From Rhodocyclales bacterium (GTDB lineage Bacteria > Pseudomonadota > Gammaproteobacteria > Burkholderiales > Rhodocyclaceae), in NCBI GenBank assembly GCA_016214145.1, contig JACRPA010000008.1, forward strand, positions 48,939 to 112,938: a stretch of DNA of 64,000 nt, in the 5' to 3' direction. Positions 1-8,793 of the stretch are shown here, piece after piece. The notes under the pieces were generated by a model. That model had not been told where the DNA came from, did no database searches, and saw nothing but the letters and a program-made list of their open reading frames with translations. The position numbers and the translations under genes were made by a program. Numbering within the stretch: the first letter of the stretch is position 1; every line of letters starts with the position of its first letter.

Positions 1-70
1 GCAGTCGATGTACATCCCCGGCCCGCGGATCGTGTCCTATCACTACTGGGGCGAGGCCGTGGCGGTTTGA
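1..70 (+). CDS. C-terminal end of an unidentified protein (5' truncated)
   Basis: An open frame enters from the left edge and stops at the TGA at 68-70. The 22 visible residues end in YHYWGEAVAV. Too little remains to name a family, and codon use is compatible with real coding sequence. The gene converges on the hyb operon, with a GC-rich hairpin between them. It could be a chance frame, since only the tail is visible. Confidence 0.4.
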   Translation, partial: QSMYIPGPRIVSYHYWGEAVAV

Positions 71-133
71 AGTTGAACGTGCAGGAGCGGAGTCCAGTCT
101 CGGCTGAAGCTTGTAGCTAATCAACCGCCGCTT

Positions 134-172
134 TAAATCCCCCCTGCCCCCCTTTTTCAAAGGGGGAAATTT
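134..172. terminator. C-run/G-run hairpin between convergent genes
   Basis: An 8-bp stem (CCCCCTTT, loop TTC, AAAGGGGG) lies at 148-166 with AAATTTT after it on the plus strand. It sits between the plus-strand gene ending at 70 and hybE ending at 173 on the minus strand, so it can serve as a terminator for the left gene. A near-identical hairpin occurs at 27768-27788, so this is also one copy of a dispersed repeat. The rest of 71-172 shows nothing else. Confidence 0.5.
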
Positions 173-721
173 TCAGCCGCGCCTGAACACGCCCCCTAGA
201 AACTCCCGCTTGCTCATCGGCCGTTCGAGGGCGGCCTGTTTGGGATCTTCAAGAGCGCCGTCATTGGGCGCGATGGTCGGCTGCGCGGAGGTTGGCGCGC
301 GCTGGAGCGCCGCCAGCGCGGCATGCGCGACGTCGCGGGCGCTCGCCTGGTCGGCGAACTGCGCCATCGGCGAGAACAACGAGCAGGACTGGAACTCGCC
401 GACCTCGGCTTCGTCGCTGCCGAGGAAGGCGAAATCGCCCGAGGGAAATTTGCGGAACAGGCGCTGACCCGGCGGCACGCTTTGCCAGGACTCGGACACA
501 CCCGGCACCAGCACCAGGTTCATGAACCAGGGCGTGATGACGATGCCGAGCCAGTGATCCTGCCAGCGGGTGAAGCCGACGGCTTCGACGCGCAGCGCGG
601 GATTGAGAATCGGCACGTCGGCCATCGTCGCGGATTCGATGCGGCGGAAGGCGGCTTCGAGAAGCGGCGAAGGATCTTCGGCGCGGATGCGGAGGGTTTC
701 CGTGCTACCAGGCGCGGACAT
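173..721 (-). CDS. hybE: [NiFe]-hydrogenase assembly chaperone HybE
   Basis: This 182-residue protein matches the HybE/HupJ family, cytoplasmic chaperones thought to hold the Tat-exported hydrogenase small subunit until its cofactors are in and the large subunit is ready. Visible family features are the central segment GFTRWQDHWLGIVITPWFMN and the motif FPSGDFAFLGSDE followed by a conserved CSLFSPM. It is the last gene of the hyb operon. Its start overlaps the hypC end by 17 bases, which implies translational coupling. Its substrate is presumably HybO, which carries a twin-arginine signal. Confidence 0.9.
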   Translation of the reverse strand: MSAPGSTETLRIRAEDPSPLLEAAFRRIESATMADVPILNPALRVEAVGFTRWQDHWLGIVITPWFMNLVLVPGVSESWQSVPPGQRLFRKFPSGDFAFLGSDEAEVGEFQSCSLFSPMAQFADQASARDVAHAALAALQRAPTSAQPTIAPNDGALEDPKQAALERPMSKREFLGGVFRRG

Positions 722-950
722 CGGCGGGCCCTTGGGCGAAGACTTCTTCCATCAGCGCCAGGGATTCGCGGGCGCGCGCCTCATCCACGCGCTCGTAGGC
801 GAATGTGCCCAGCTGGATCAGCACGTAGTCGCCGACTGCGACCTCCTCGTGCATGAGCACCAGGCTGACGTCGCGGCGCTCGCCGAGGGTGTCGACCACG
901 GCCATCAGGTCATTGATCTCGATGATGCGCGAGGGAATCGCCAGGCACAT
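705..950 (-). CDS. hypC: Hydrogenase maturation factor HypC/HybG
   Basis: An 81-residue HypC/HupF protein beginning MCLAIPSRI. The N-terminal Cys2, exposed after Met removal, is the residue that family members use to bind the Fe(CN)2CO precursor and the large subunit. It works with HypD to deliver the iron centre to HybC. It sits between the protease gene hybD and hybE, the position held by hybG-type copies in hyb operons. No hypA, hypB, hypD, hypE or hypF is in the window, so the general maturation set must lie elsewhere. Confidence 0.93.
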   Translation of the reverse strand: MCLAIPSRIIEINDLMAVVDTLGERRDVSLVLMHEEVAVGDYVLIQLGTFAYERVDEARARESLALMEEVFAQGPADVRAW

Positions 951-952
951 GG

Positions 953-1013
953 CAGGTCGGCCTTCAGGCCGACAATGACCGCTGCTGTCGGGCTGAAGCC
1001 CGACCTACGGGTT
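953..1013. repeat. Palindromic repeat, family 1 (GTAGGTCGGNCTTCAG), copy a
   Basis: Two inverted arms, AGGTCGGCCTTCAGGCCGAC and GTCGGGCTGAAGCCCGACCT, are each internally palindromic and separated by a short loop. Other copies lie at 16352-16432, 36129-36187 and 39612-39669. This copy overlaps the 3' end of hybD and supplies its stop codon and last residues. Confidence 0.85.
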
Positions 1014-1479
1014 CGAGATGGATGCCCCGCGCGGCAAGCTGTTCGATTGCGGAGGCGACCATCTCCGGCACTTTCGCGGCGATGGCAGGCGTGAGCTCGG
1101 TGCCGAGCTCCAGGCTGAGGGGCTCGCAGCCGATCAGCACCAGATCCTTCGGTGGATCGCCGGCGAATTCCAGGCTGGCGAGCACGTCGCAGATGCTGAC
1201 CTGGTGCGGCGAGAGCTTGCTGCGGAAGAACACCGGCACTTCCTTGCCGGTGAGGCAGATCACCGTGCCGGGCGCGCGCTTCGCCTTGACGGCGTCGAGC
1301 ACCACCAGCAGGTCCACGCCGGAGAGCGGATCGAGCAGCTCCATGCCGGCGGTGCCGCCGTCGATGACTTCGATGTTCTCCGGCACCGCATAGGCCGCAC
1401 GCAGCGCCTCGGCGGCATGCACGCCGACGCCCTCGTCGCTGAGGATGGTATTGCCGATGCCGAGGATGACGATGCGCAT
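964..1479 (-). CDS. hybD: Hydrogenase maturation endopeptidase HybD
   Basis: A 171-residue protein of the HyaD/HybD/HupD family, which clips the C-terminal peptide from the nickel-loaded large subunit. It starts MRIVILGIGN and carries the expected metal ligands: Glu16 in LSDEGVG, Asp62 in VVLDAVKAK and His92 in SPHQVS. The start at 1479 was chosen because it gives the family N-terminus; the frame stays open far upstream as a shadow of hybC. The last 14 residues (VGRASARQQRSLSA) are encoded by a dispersed palindromic repeat and look like an acquired tail. Its substrate is HybC, whose cleavage site is visible. Confidence 0.93.
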   Translation of the reverse strand: MRIVILGIGNTILSDEGVGVHAAEALRAAYAVPENIEVIDGGTAGMELLDPLSGVDLLVVLDAVKAKRAPGTVICLTGKEVPVFFRSKLSPHQVSICDVLASLEFAGDPPKDLVLIGCEPLSLELGTELTPAIAAKVPEMVASAIEQLAARGIHLEPVGRASARQQRSLSA

Positions 1480-1490
1480 GCAATTCCCTT

Positions 1491-1550
1491 GTAGGAGCGG
1501 GCTTGCCCGCGACAAACAACCGCCGCTATAGCGGGCAAGCCCGCTCCTGC
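1491..1550. repeat. Palindromic repeat, family 2 (GTAGGAGCGGGCTTGCCCGC), copy a
   Basis: Inverted arms GTAGGAGCGGGCTTGCCCGC and GCGGGCAAGCCCGCTCCTGC, separated by a 20-base loop, fill the hybC-hybD spacer. The other clear copy is at 15061-15120. The RNA would form a long hairpin inside the hyb transcript, so it may affect mRNA processing or the hybC:hybD ratio. Confidence 0.88.
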
Positions 1551-1553
1551 ATG

Positions 1554-3254
1554 TTACTTCGCCTTGACCGTGATCGCGCTGCCGTTCTCCGTGTCGGTGA
1601 CGTGGATGGCGCAGGCGATGCACGGGTCGAAGGAGTGCACCGTGCGCAGCACCTCCAGGGGACGCTCGGGATCGGCGATGGGGTTGTCGGCGATGGACGC
1701 CTCGTACGGCCCCGGCTCGTCCTTCTCGTTCCTCGGGCAGGCGTTCCAGGTCGAGGGCACGACGCACTGGTAGTTCTTGATCTTGCCGTCGTCGATGACG
1801 ACCCAGTGCGAGAGCACGCCGCGCGGCGCCTCGTGGTAGCCCTGTCCCATGATCTCGCCCTTCGGGAAGACCGGCTTGTTGTAGGTCTTCAGGTCGCCCT
1901 TGGCCATGTTGTTGAGCAGCGCGGTCCACTGGTCTGTCAGCATGTCCACCTGCACCGCGCAGGAGACGGCGCGGGCGGCGTGGCGGCCGATGGTGGAGTG
2001 CATGGCGTCGAGGCCGACCTTGGTCTTGGCCAGCGCCGAGACGGTGTCCAGCGCCGCCGTGGCGTACTTCTTGGTCGGCTCGTGGCCGGCGGCCAGCATG
2101 CACAGCACGCGCGCGAGCGGGCCGACCTGGGCCGGCTTGCCGTAGAAGGTCGGCGACTTCAGCCAGGAGTACTTGCCGTCGTCCTTGAAGTCGGTGTACT
2201 GCGGCTTGGTCTCGCCCTTGTAGGGATGCAGCGACTTCGAGCCCTCGTACCAGGAGTGCTTGGTACTCTCCTCGACGCCCTTGACCCAGTAGTCGTCGTT
2301 GAAGGTCTTGATGGCCTTGAACGAGCCGAGGTCCTTGTTGGCGATGTAGCCGCCGGGCAGCGCGAACTGGGTGCCCTTGGTGTCCATCGGGATGTCCGGC
2401 ACGCTCAGGTAGTTGGTGACGCCGGCGCCGTACTTGGTCCAGTCGGGGTAGAAGGCGCCGACCGCGGCGACGTCGATCAGGTAGACGTTCTTGACGAAGT
2501 CCGCCAGTTCGTCGATCCAGCCCTTGATGGCGAGCAGGCGCTCGACCGTCAGGACGGCCTCGGAGTCGGTCGCCAGCGCGTTGGAGACGCCGCCGACGGC
2601 GACGTTCTGGATGTGCGGCGTCTTGCTGCCCAGGATGGAGACGATCTTGTTGGCCTTCCTCTGCACGTCGAGCGCCTGCAGGTAGTGCGCCACGGCGAGC
2701 AGGTTCACCTCCGGCGGCAGCTTCATCGCCGGGTGGCCCCAGTAGCCGTTGGTGAAGATGCCGAGCTGGCCGCCGTCGACGAAGCCCTTCAGGCGCTCCT
2801 TGACGGCGCGCATCTCGAACTTGCCGTTGCCGTGCCAGGAGGACAGGCTCTCGGCCAGCTTCGAGGTGGCGTCCGGGTCGGCCTTCAGCGCCGAGACGAC
2901 GTCCACCCAGTCGAGCGCGGAGAGGTGGTAGAAATGCACGATGTGGTCGTGCACCGCGTGCGCCAGGATGATCAGGTTGCGGATGTACTGGGCGTTGAGC
3001 GGCACCTCCATCTGCAGGGCGTTCTCCACCGCGCGCACCGAGGCGATGGCGTGCACCGTGGTGCACACGCCGCAGATGCGCTGGGTGATGGCCCAGGCGT
3101 CGCGCGGGTCGCGGCCGAGCAGGATCAGCTCGACGCCGCGCCACATCTGGCCGGAGGACCAGGCCTTCTTGACCTTGCCGCCATCCACCTCGCAGTCGAT
3201 GCGCAGGTGGCCCTCGATGCGGGTGATCGGATCGATTGTTATGCGTTGTCCCAT
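1554..3254 (-). CDS. hybC: [NiFe]-hydrogenase large subunit
   Basis: A 566-residue catalytic subunit that oxidises H2 at the NiFe centre. The N-terminal nickel motif is RICGVC (Cys61, Cys64). The C-terminal motif is DPCIACAIH (Cys545, Cys548), followed after His551 by a 15-residue tail that HybD should remove. The operon order and the separate ferredoxin and membrane subunits resemble the Hyd-2 type (group 1) hydrogenases, so the enzyme is probably exported with HybO through Tat and faces the periplasm. The membrane-subunit gene hybB ends 15 bases upstream. Confidence 0.97.
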   Translation of the reverse strand: MGQRITIDPITRIEGHLRIDCEVDGGKVKKAWSSGQMWRGVELILLGRDPRDAWAITQRICGVCTTVHAIASVRAVENALQMEVPLNAQYIRNLIILAHAVHDHIVHFYHLSALDWVDVVSALKADPDATSKLAESLSSWHGNGKFEMRAVKERLKGFVDGGQLGIFTNGYWGHPAMKLPPEVNLLAVAHYLQALDVQRKANKIVSILGSKTPHIQNVAVGGVSNALATDSEAVLTVERLLAIKGWIDELADFVKNVYLIDVAAVGAFYPDWTKYGAGVTNYLSVPDIPMDTKGTQFALPGGYIANKDLGSFKAIKTFNDDYWVKGVEESTKHSWYEGSKSLHPYKGETKPQYTDFKDDGKYSWLKSPTFYGKPAQVGPLARVLCMLAAGHEPTKKYATAALDTVSALAKTKVGLDAMHSTIGRHAARAVSCAVQVDMLTDQWTALLNNMAKGDLKTYNKPVFPKGEIMGQGYHEAPRGVLSHWVVIDDGKIKNYQCVVPSTWNACPRNEKDEPGPYEASIADNPIADPERPLEVLRTVHSFDPCIACAIHVTDTENGSAITVKAK

Positions 3255-3269
3255 TCTTGGCTCCTTTGA

Positions 3270-4427
3270 TTAGCGCGTAACCGGCTGCGCGGCGGGCAGC
3301 ACGGGGAATTTTCTGATGATGACGATGTAGGCCAGGATCTCGAAGGCGATCAGGCCGACGGTGACCATGAGCTCGGCGAGCGACGGGAAGTAGTGCCAGC
3401 CCGCGCCGGTCTCGTAGCCGACGAGGAAGCCGTTGATGCGCAGGAGCATCCCGCCCACCATCAGCATCACCGCGGAGACGAAGAGCTTCGAGGCGCTGCG
3501 GCGGGCGGCGGCCGGCGCCAGCAGGACCAGCGGCACGACGAAGGCCGCCATCTCCAGCCAGAACATGCCGGCTTCCAGCGTGCCCGAGAAGGCCGTGCCG
3601 AACGCGCCGCGGAACACCAGGTCGAGGATGCGCACGGCGACGTAGGCGGCGAGCAGCCCGACCATGATCTTCGACAGCGGCGTCAGCACCTTCGTCTCCA
3701 GCGGCCGGCCGAAGCCGGTCGAGGACAACGTCGCCTCGAAGATCACCACGGCGAAGCCGAGCAGGATGGCCGTCATCAGGTAGATCAGCGGCAGCATCGC
3801 GCCGGACTGCCAGAGCGGGTGGATCTGCTGGCCGAAGATCACCAGCAGCGAGCCGAGCGAGGACTGGTGCATCGAGGGCAGCAGCACGCCGAGGGCGATG
3901 ATGAAGAAGAGCAGCTTGTTGAGCTTCTGCTTCACGTCCTTCATGCCGAGCTTCTCCAGGAAGACCGGCGAGAACTCGATCCACATCACCACGATGTAGG
4001 CCGTAATGCAGACCGCCACCTCGAACATCACCGAGTTCACCTGGGCGTAGCCGGGCCAGAAGATGTGCCAGACGTTCCACCAGCGGCCCAGATCGAAGAT
4101 GACCGAGGCGCCGGCCAGCGTGTAGCCGAACAGGCTGGCCAGCAGCGCCGGGCGCACCAGCGGGTGGTACTCGCCGCGATTGAAGATGTAGACCAGCAGC
4201 GCCATGGCGTAGCCGCCGCAGGCGAAGGCCGAGCCGACGACGACGTCGTAGGCGATCCAGATGCCGAAGGGGAAGCCGTCGTTGATGTTGGCCACCGCGC
4301 CGAGGCCGTAGAAGAAGCGGTAGACCAGGATGACGCCGGCGATCACCGAGAGCATGCCGAGCAGCAGCGTGAATGGGGTGAACAGGTTGCCGCCGAGCGG
4401 CGCCGGTGCATGGGTGTGATTAGCCAT
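3270..4427 (-). CDS. hybB: Hydrogenase membrane subunit HybB (NrfD/PsrC family)
   Basis: A 385-residue integral membrane protein with about ten hydrophobic segments and the general composition of NrfD/PsrC quinone-interacting subunits. It should anchor the HybOAC module and pass electrons to the quinone pool without haem, since this family lacks a fixed haem set. The start overlaps the hybA end by 8 bases. It precedes hybC, as in enterobacterial hyb operons. Confidence 0.93.
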   Translation of the reverse strand: MANHTHAPAPLGGNLFTPFTLLLGMLSVIAGVILVYRFFYGLGAVANINDGFPFGIWIAYDVVVGSAFACGGYAMALLVYIFNRGEYHPLVRPALLASLFGYTLAGASVIFDLGRWWNVWHIFWPGYAQVNSVMFEVAVCITAYIVVMWIEFSPVFLEKLGMKDVKQKLNKLLFFIIALGVLLPSMHQSSLGSLLVIFGQQIHPLWQSGAMLPLIYLMTAILLGFAVVIFEATLSSTGFGRPLETKVLTPLSKIMVGLLAAYVAVRILDLVFRGAFGTAFSGTLEAGMFWLEMAAFVVPLVLLAPAAARRSASKLFVSAVMLMVGGMLLRINGFLVGYETGAGWHYFPSLAELMVTVGLIAFEILAYIVIIRKFPVLPAAQPVTR

Positions 4428-5469
4428 TCTGGCCTCCCTCTTCGTCTTCGGGCCTGACGTTGCGCCTGGCGATGAAAGTCAGCGCCCCCAGCACGGCGAT
4501 CGGCGCGATGAGGCCGCCGTAGAGCGAGTGCTGCAGGGTTTCCGACAGCGCGGCATCGGACTGCGGCGGCAGGTCCGGGTAGCCCAGCTTCTCGAAGGGC
4601 ACGCCGGAGAGCATCAGCATCTGCGTGCCGCCGAACTCCTTCTCGCCGTAGAGGTGGTCGAGGTACTTGCCGGCGACGTTCGGGTAGGCCTGGCCGGACT
4701 CGTCCTTCCAGCCCTTGCGGCGCATTTCGCCCTTGCCTTCCGGCGCGCCCTGCAGCTGCTTCTCCTGCGCCGCGCGCAGGTGGCCGCGCGGGAATTCGGC
4801 TTTCTCGCCGGGCTTCATGGCCAGGCGCCGCTTCGCCTCCTCGCGCAGGACGGACACCTTGCCGTAGAGCGTGGCGCCGGTCGGGCAGACCTCGGCGCAG
4901 GCGGCGTACTTGCCGTCCTTGTGGCGATGCACGCACAACTGGCACTTGCTGATCTGCGGGATGGCCTTGTCGTAGGTGAAGCGCGGCACGCCGAAGGGGC
5001 AGGCCGCCACGCAGTAGCGGCAGCCGATGCAGGCCTCCTTGTCGTAGCTGACGATGCCGGTCTTCGGGTCCTTCTGCATGGCCGACACCGGACAGGCCGA
5101 GACGCAGGAGGGATCGACGCAGTGCATGCACGACTTCTTGACGAAGGCGTAGCCGTTCTCCTCGCTGTCCTTGGTCGCCAGCGAGCCGTGGCGGTAGGCC
5201 TTGATGACGTTGAGCGTCTTGCCGGAGATGTCCAGCGGCGTGTCCCAGTACTGTTCCTGGGTGCTGAACTCCGGCGGCATGCCGTTGGCCTCCTTGCAGG
5301 CGGCCACGCAGGCCTTGCAGCCGACGCAGAGGATGGAATCGAAGAGCAGCCCGACAGCCTCGGGCGGCATGTCCTTGTTGCTGCGCGCCTGTGCCGGACA
5401 GCTCGCCGCCCCCGTTGCGAGGGCGGCGCCGCCGGCCAGCGACGCCTTGAAGAAATTGCGCCGGTCCAT
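4420..5469 (-). CDS. hybA: Hydrogenase ferredoxin subunit HybA
   Basis: A 349-residue electron-transfer protein. It begins with a twin-arginine signal (RRNFFKASLAGG), then has four Cys clusters typical of DMSO-reductase-type 16Fe ferredoxins: CVGCKAC, CMHCVDPSC, CIGCRYC and CQLC...CAEVC. A hydrophobic C-terminal segment (GLIAPIAVLGALTFIA) near residue 325 would anchor it, as in E. coli HybA. The start at 5469 puts the Tat motif at the N-terminus. It lies 2 bases downstream of hybO. It carries electrons from HybO to HybB. Confidence 0.95.
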   Translation of the reverse strand: MDRRNFFKASLAGGAALATGAASCPAQARSNKDMPPEAVGLLFDSILCVGCKACVAACKEANGMPPEFSTQEQYWDTPLDISGKTLNVIKAYRHGSLATKDSEENGYAFVKKSCMHCVDPSCVSACPVSAMQKDPKTGIVSYDKEACIGCRYCVAACPFGVPRFTYDKAIPQISKCQLCVHRHKDGKYAACAEVCPTGATLYGKVSVLREEAKRRLAMKPGEKAEFPRGHLRAAQEKQLQGAPEGKGEMRRKGWKDESGQAYPNVAGKYLDHLYGEKEFGGTQMLMLSGVPFEKLGYPDLPPQSDAALSETLQHSLYGGLIAPIAVLGALTFIARRNVRPEDEEGGQNG

Positions 5470-5471
5470 GG

Positions 5472-6611
5472 TCACTCGCCTTTCTGCCGGGGCTGGGCTT
5501 CGTCCTGCTTGCCGAGGTTCTTCGCCAGCATGGCCGCGCCGCCCGCCGCAGCGCCGGCGATGGCCGCCAGCGCCGCCGCCGCCGCGAAGCTGGCCTTGCC
5601 CTGCTCCTCGACGATGCGCGGGTAGGAGGCCGGCGGCATCATGCCCTTCAGCACCGCCGTCTGGTGGATCGGCTTGGCGAAGCCGACGCCCTTCTCGGTG
5701 CAGCCGATGCAGGGATGGCCGCAGCCGACCGGCCAGTTGTTCTCGCCGGCGTCGCCGAAGCCGATGGTCGAGCAGTTGGCGTAGGTCTCCGGCCCCTTGC
5801 AGCCAAGCTTGTAGAGGCAGTAGCCCTTGCGGTGGCCCTCGTCGCCGAACTCCATGGCGAAGCGGCCGGCGTCGAAGTGGGCGCGGCGCTCGCAGTGCTC
5901 GTGGATGATGCGGCCGTAGGCGAACTTGGGACGGCCGAGCTGGTCGACGTCGGGCAGCTTGCCGAAGGTGAGGAAATGCACCGCCGTGGCGAGGAAGTTG
6001 TAGGGATTCGGCGGGCAGCCGGGAATCGTCACCACCGGCTTGCCGAGCACGTCGCCGACGCTGGAGGCGCCGGTCGGGTTCGGCTCGGTGGAGGGCATGC
6101 CGCCCCAGGAGGCGCAGGAGCCGATGGCGATCACCGCCGCGGCGTCGGCCGCGCACTCCTTGACGATGTCGATGGCCTTGTGGCCGCCGACCTTGCAGTA
6201 GATGCCGTTGTCCTTGACGGGAATGGCGCCCTCGACCACCAGGATGTACTTGCCCTTGTTGGCCTTCATGGCGGACTTGCGCGCCGCCTCGGCCTGGTGG
6301 CCGGCGGCCGCCATCAGCGTCTCGTGGTAATCGAGCGAGATGACGTCCAGGATGAGTTTCTCCAGGGTCGGGTGCTCGGCGCGCAGCAGCGACTCCGAGC
6401 AGCCCGTGCATTCCTGGAAGTGCAGCCAGATCACCGACGGCCGCCTGGCCTTCTCGACGGCCTTGGCGATGGCCGCCTCCGCGCCGGTCGGCAGGCCCAG
6501 CGTGGTCGCCGTCGCCGCGCAGAACTGCATGAATTCGCGCCGGTTGATGCCGAGCCGGCTGGCCACCGTGAGGGCGGCTTCCGTTGTTTCCTCGATGTAG
6601 GTTTCGCTCAT
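5472..6611 (-). CDS. hybO: [NiFe]-hydrogenase small subunit
   Basis: A 379-residue small subunit that carries the Fe-S relay. It has a twin-arginine signal (NRREFMQF) near residue 24 and the family cluster motifs ECTGCSES, GSCASWGG, PGCPPNP, KLGCKGPETYANC and PVGCGHPCIGC. A small-residue hydrophobic stretch near the C-terminus may be the membrane anchor. The start at 6611 was chosen because it is preceded by AGAGGATC and gives a normal Tat leader; a longer frame of 54 extra residues has no family support. It is the first gene of the hyb operon. Confidence 0.95.
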   Translation of the reverse strand: MSETYIEETTEAALTVASRLGINRREFMQFCAATATTLGLPTGAEAAIAKAVEKARRPSVIWLHFQECTGCSESLLRAEHPTLEKLILDVISLDYHETLMAAAGHQAEAARKSAMKANKGKYILVVEGAIPVKDNGIYCKVGGHKAIDIVKECAADAAAVIAIGSCASWGGMPSTEPNPTGASSVGDVLGKPVVTIPGCPPNPYNFLATAVHFLTFGKLPDVDQLGRPKFAYGRIIHEHCERRAHFDAGRFAMEFGDEGHRKGYCLYKLGCKGPETYANCSTIGFGDAGENNWPVGCGHPCIGCTEKGVGFAKPIHQTAVLKGMMPPASYPRIVEEQGKASFAAAAALAAIAGAAAGGAAMLAKNLGKQDEAQPRQKGE

Positions 6612-7080
6612 GTTCTCGATCCTCTGATTAGCCCCGATTAGCCCCAGTCCTCGCCCCCGGCAGGTACCGGAGACCCTCCCAAAAACAGCGTCTTGCACAG
6701 AAACGCCCATCCTTGGAACCCGTCCGCTGGAAAGCGCTTCACAGGATCGATTACAAGTTCCGTGCCCGCCCAAAGCGACTTTTGAATGCTTTGCGGATCA
6801 AGGCGTTGGCTGCTTCCCGCCATGCGCCCCAAGACCTTGCGACAGACAGGATGACCGCTTTGCTTTTCTGAGTGGAAGGCAACTTGCCACCTGATTTTCC
6901 TGTTTTCCTTTAATCATCAATTATTTACACGTGCATGCAAAATTCTTGACGGCTGCGGCAAAGCCGCTTGGCAGTCCATGCATCCGCGGCGGGGTGGGCG
7001 GCGCCTGCGGTGCGACGAACGGGCGGGAAGCGTGAATTAGTGCTCTGGCTTATCAGCCGTGCTTATGACATCCTTTCGGC
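6612..7080. other. Gene-free divergent control region between hybO and the 7081 gene
   Basis: These 469 bases separate divergent genes and must hold both promoters. Visible items are a direct repeat of GATTAGCCCC at 6626-6645 just before hybO, an AT-rich stretch at about 6896-6948, and a small hairpin (GCGGC, AAA, GCCGC) at 6955-6967. No convincing sigma54 site or FNR box was found. Short frames in the region have no family features. Confidence 0.6.
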
Positions 7081-8688
7081 ATGAAATTGAACGACTTGCT
7101 TCCGAACAGCGGCAACGCGGCGACGCTCGACCCCGAGCGCTACCAGGTCTGGCTCGCCACCCTGCCCTTCGAGCGGCCCGGCGTCGCCGCGCAGGCGCTG
7201 ATGAACGAATTGCAGCGTTTCCGCGCGGCCAACAGCCGCACGCGGATCAAGCTGCTCGAAGCTTCGCTGGAGACCGCCCACCGCCTGGTGCGCGAAGTGG
7301 AAAAGCAGCTGGCCGCCAGCGCCCTGCCGCTGGAGCAGGAGGTGCAGCTGGTGCTGATCGCCACCAACGCCCTGCTCAAGACGCTGGCCGCCTGCTACGC
7401 CGAAATCGCCGACGAGATCCACCACAAGTGGATCGGCATCGGCTTCGCCAAGCCCCTGCGCCTGGCGACGCTGCGCGCCATGGAATTCCAGGCGCTGCGC
7501 CTCGACCTCGCCTACCGCGTCTATGCGCGCGGCTCCAAGTCGGCCTGGTCCGAGCTGCACCGCCTCTACCGCATCGCCCGCGGCGGCGGCTTCGCCACCG
7601 ACAAGCCGCAGGGCGTCCGCGCCAGCGCCGAGCAGATCTACGTGAACGCCCTGCTGCTCGACTTCGCCGAACCGACCAAGCTCGCCCCGGGCGAGCTGGA
7701 GCGCGTGCGCTTCTACATCGAGCGCCACGCCAAATTCGCCCAGCTCGATGAAGCCCATGCCGTGAAGAAGGGCGACGAGTCCCTCGACGCCTGCTTCCTC
7801 ATCAAGACGAAGGATTCCCGCGCCGGCCGCTCGCTGGTGCGCACCGGCAACACGCCCATCGAGGCGGGCGACCTCGTCCTGCGCTGCAACCGCCTGCTCG
7901 CCAAGCTGCAGGGACAGATCGGCGGCATCGAGAAAGGCATCGAGCCGGCCAGGCTCGGCCTGCCGCTGGCGGCGCGCCAGTCGAGCTACGTGATGCTGAT
8001 GCGCAACCTGCACCGGCTGTGGAGCGCGCCGCCGCTGCGCCGCTTCAGCCGGCAGAAGTTCAAGCCGCGGGTGGACCTCGTCGTCGGCTTCGACCTGTTG
8101 TGGACCTACCTCGCCGGCCCGGCCAACCGCCGCCGCACCGACGAACTGCCGGTGAAGATCGACACCAGCGAATGGGCCATCGGCAATGAAAGCCCGGGCG
8201 GCTTCTCCCTGCAGTACCTCGCCGGCAACGCGGCGCCGGTGCGCGTCGGCGAAGTCGTCGGCCTGCGCCCGCGCGACCAGAGCGTGGTGCACATCTGCCT
8301 GACGCGGCGCGTCGTCACCGGCGACCTGCAAAGCCTGGAGCTCGGCCTGCAGAACCTGGCGCCGGGCGGCATGCCGACCATGGTCTCGCTGGAAAGCACG
8401 GACAAGCAGGGCCGCAAGCAGGTCAAGGCGGTTCGCGTCATCGTCCTGGCCAAGCTGCCCTCGGCCGGCGACGGCCCGGCCCTCATCGCGCCGGCGCACA
8501 CCATCCAGCCCGGCGTGTCGGTCTACCTGCAGCAGCGCAACGGCCCGCTGCGCCTGTGGGTCAGCAAGCCCATCGAGCAATGCCCGGGCTGCGAGGTCTT
8601 CGCCCTGATTCCCTACACACCCGCAGGCCAGGCGCAAAACCCGCCGGGAACGACGGCGGGCGCCCGCAACGCGGCCCTCGCCGGATGA
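7081..8688 (+). CDS. Uncharacterised 535-residue protein, tandem paralogue A
   Basis: I do not recognise a named family. The protein is soluble, helical in its N-terminal two thirds, and a clear paralogue of the next gene. Shared blocks include YARGSKSAWSELH, AEPTKLAPGELERVRFYIER, ACFLI and a C-terminal domain with SEWAIGNESPGGFSLQYL and ICLTRR. The NESPGGF block near residue 369, in a small beta-rich C-terminal part, recalls a degenerate PilZ domain; that is inference only. The upstream CTTATGACATCCTTT resembles the sequence before its paralogue, so promoter and gene may have been duplicated together. No good ribosome site precedes 7081. Confidence 0.8.
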   Translation: MKLNDLLPNSGNAATLDPERYQVWLATLPFERPGVAAQALMNELQRFRAANSRTRIKLLEASLETAHRLVREVEKQLAASALPLEQEVQLVLIATNALLKTLAACYAEIADEIHHKWIGIGFAKPLRLATLRAMEFQALRLDLAYRVYARGSKSAWSELHRLYRIARGGGFATDKPQGVRASAEQIYVNALLLDFAEPTKLAPGELERVRFYIERHAKFAQLDEAHAVKKGDESLDACFLIKTKDSRAGRSLVRTGNTPIEAGDLVLRCNRLLAKLQGQIGGIEKGIEPARLGLPLAARQSSYVMLMRNLHRLWSAPPLRRFSRQKFKPRVDLVVGFDLLWTYLAGPANRRRTDELPVKIDTSEWAIGNESPGGFSLQYLAGNAAPVRVGEVVGLRPRDQSVVHICLTRRVVTGDLQSLELGLQNLAPGGMPTMVSLESTDKQGRKQVKAVRVIVLAKLPSAGDGPALIAPAHTIQPGVSVYLQQRNGPLRLWVSKPIEQCPGCEVFALIPYTPAGQAQNPPGTTAGARNAALAG

Positions 8689-8793
8689 GGCAGCGCGCCG
8701 GTCGGTGACAAACGGGGGTGGCAGGGGCGGCCGACTTATGCCATCCTTGTAAAGATTTCCCCGCCGTCGGTCCTCCGGAAAGGAATTCAAGGC

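Noticed and set aside
6638..6832. A 64-codon minus-strand frame upstream of hybO
   Set aside because: No ribosome site, no motif, and it overlaps the likely hyb promoter region.
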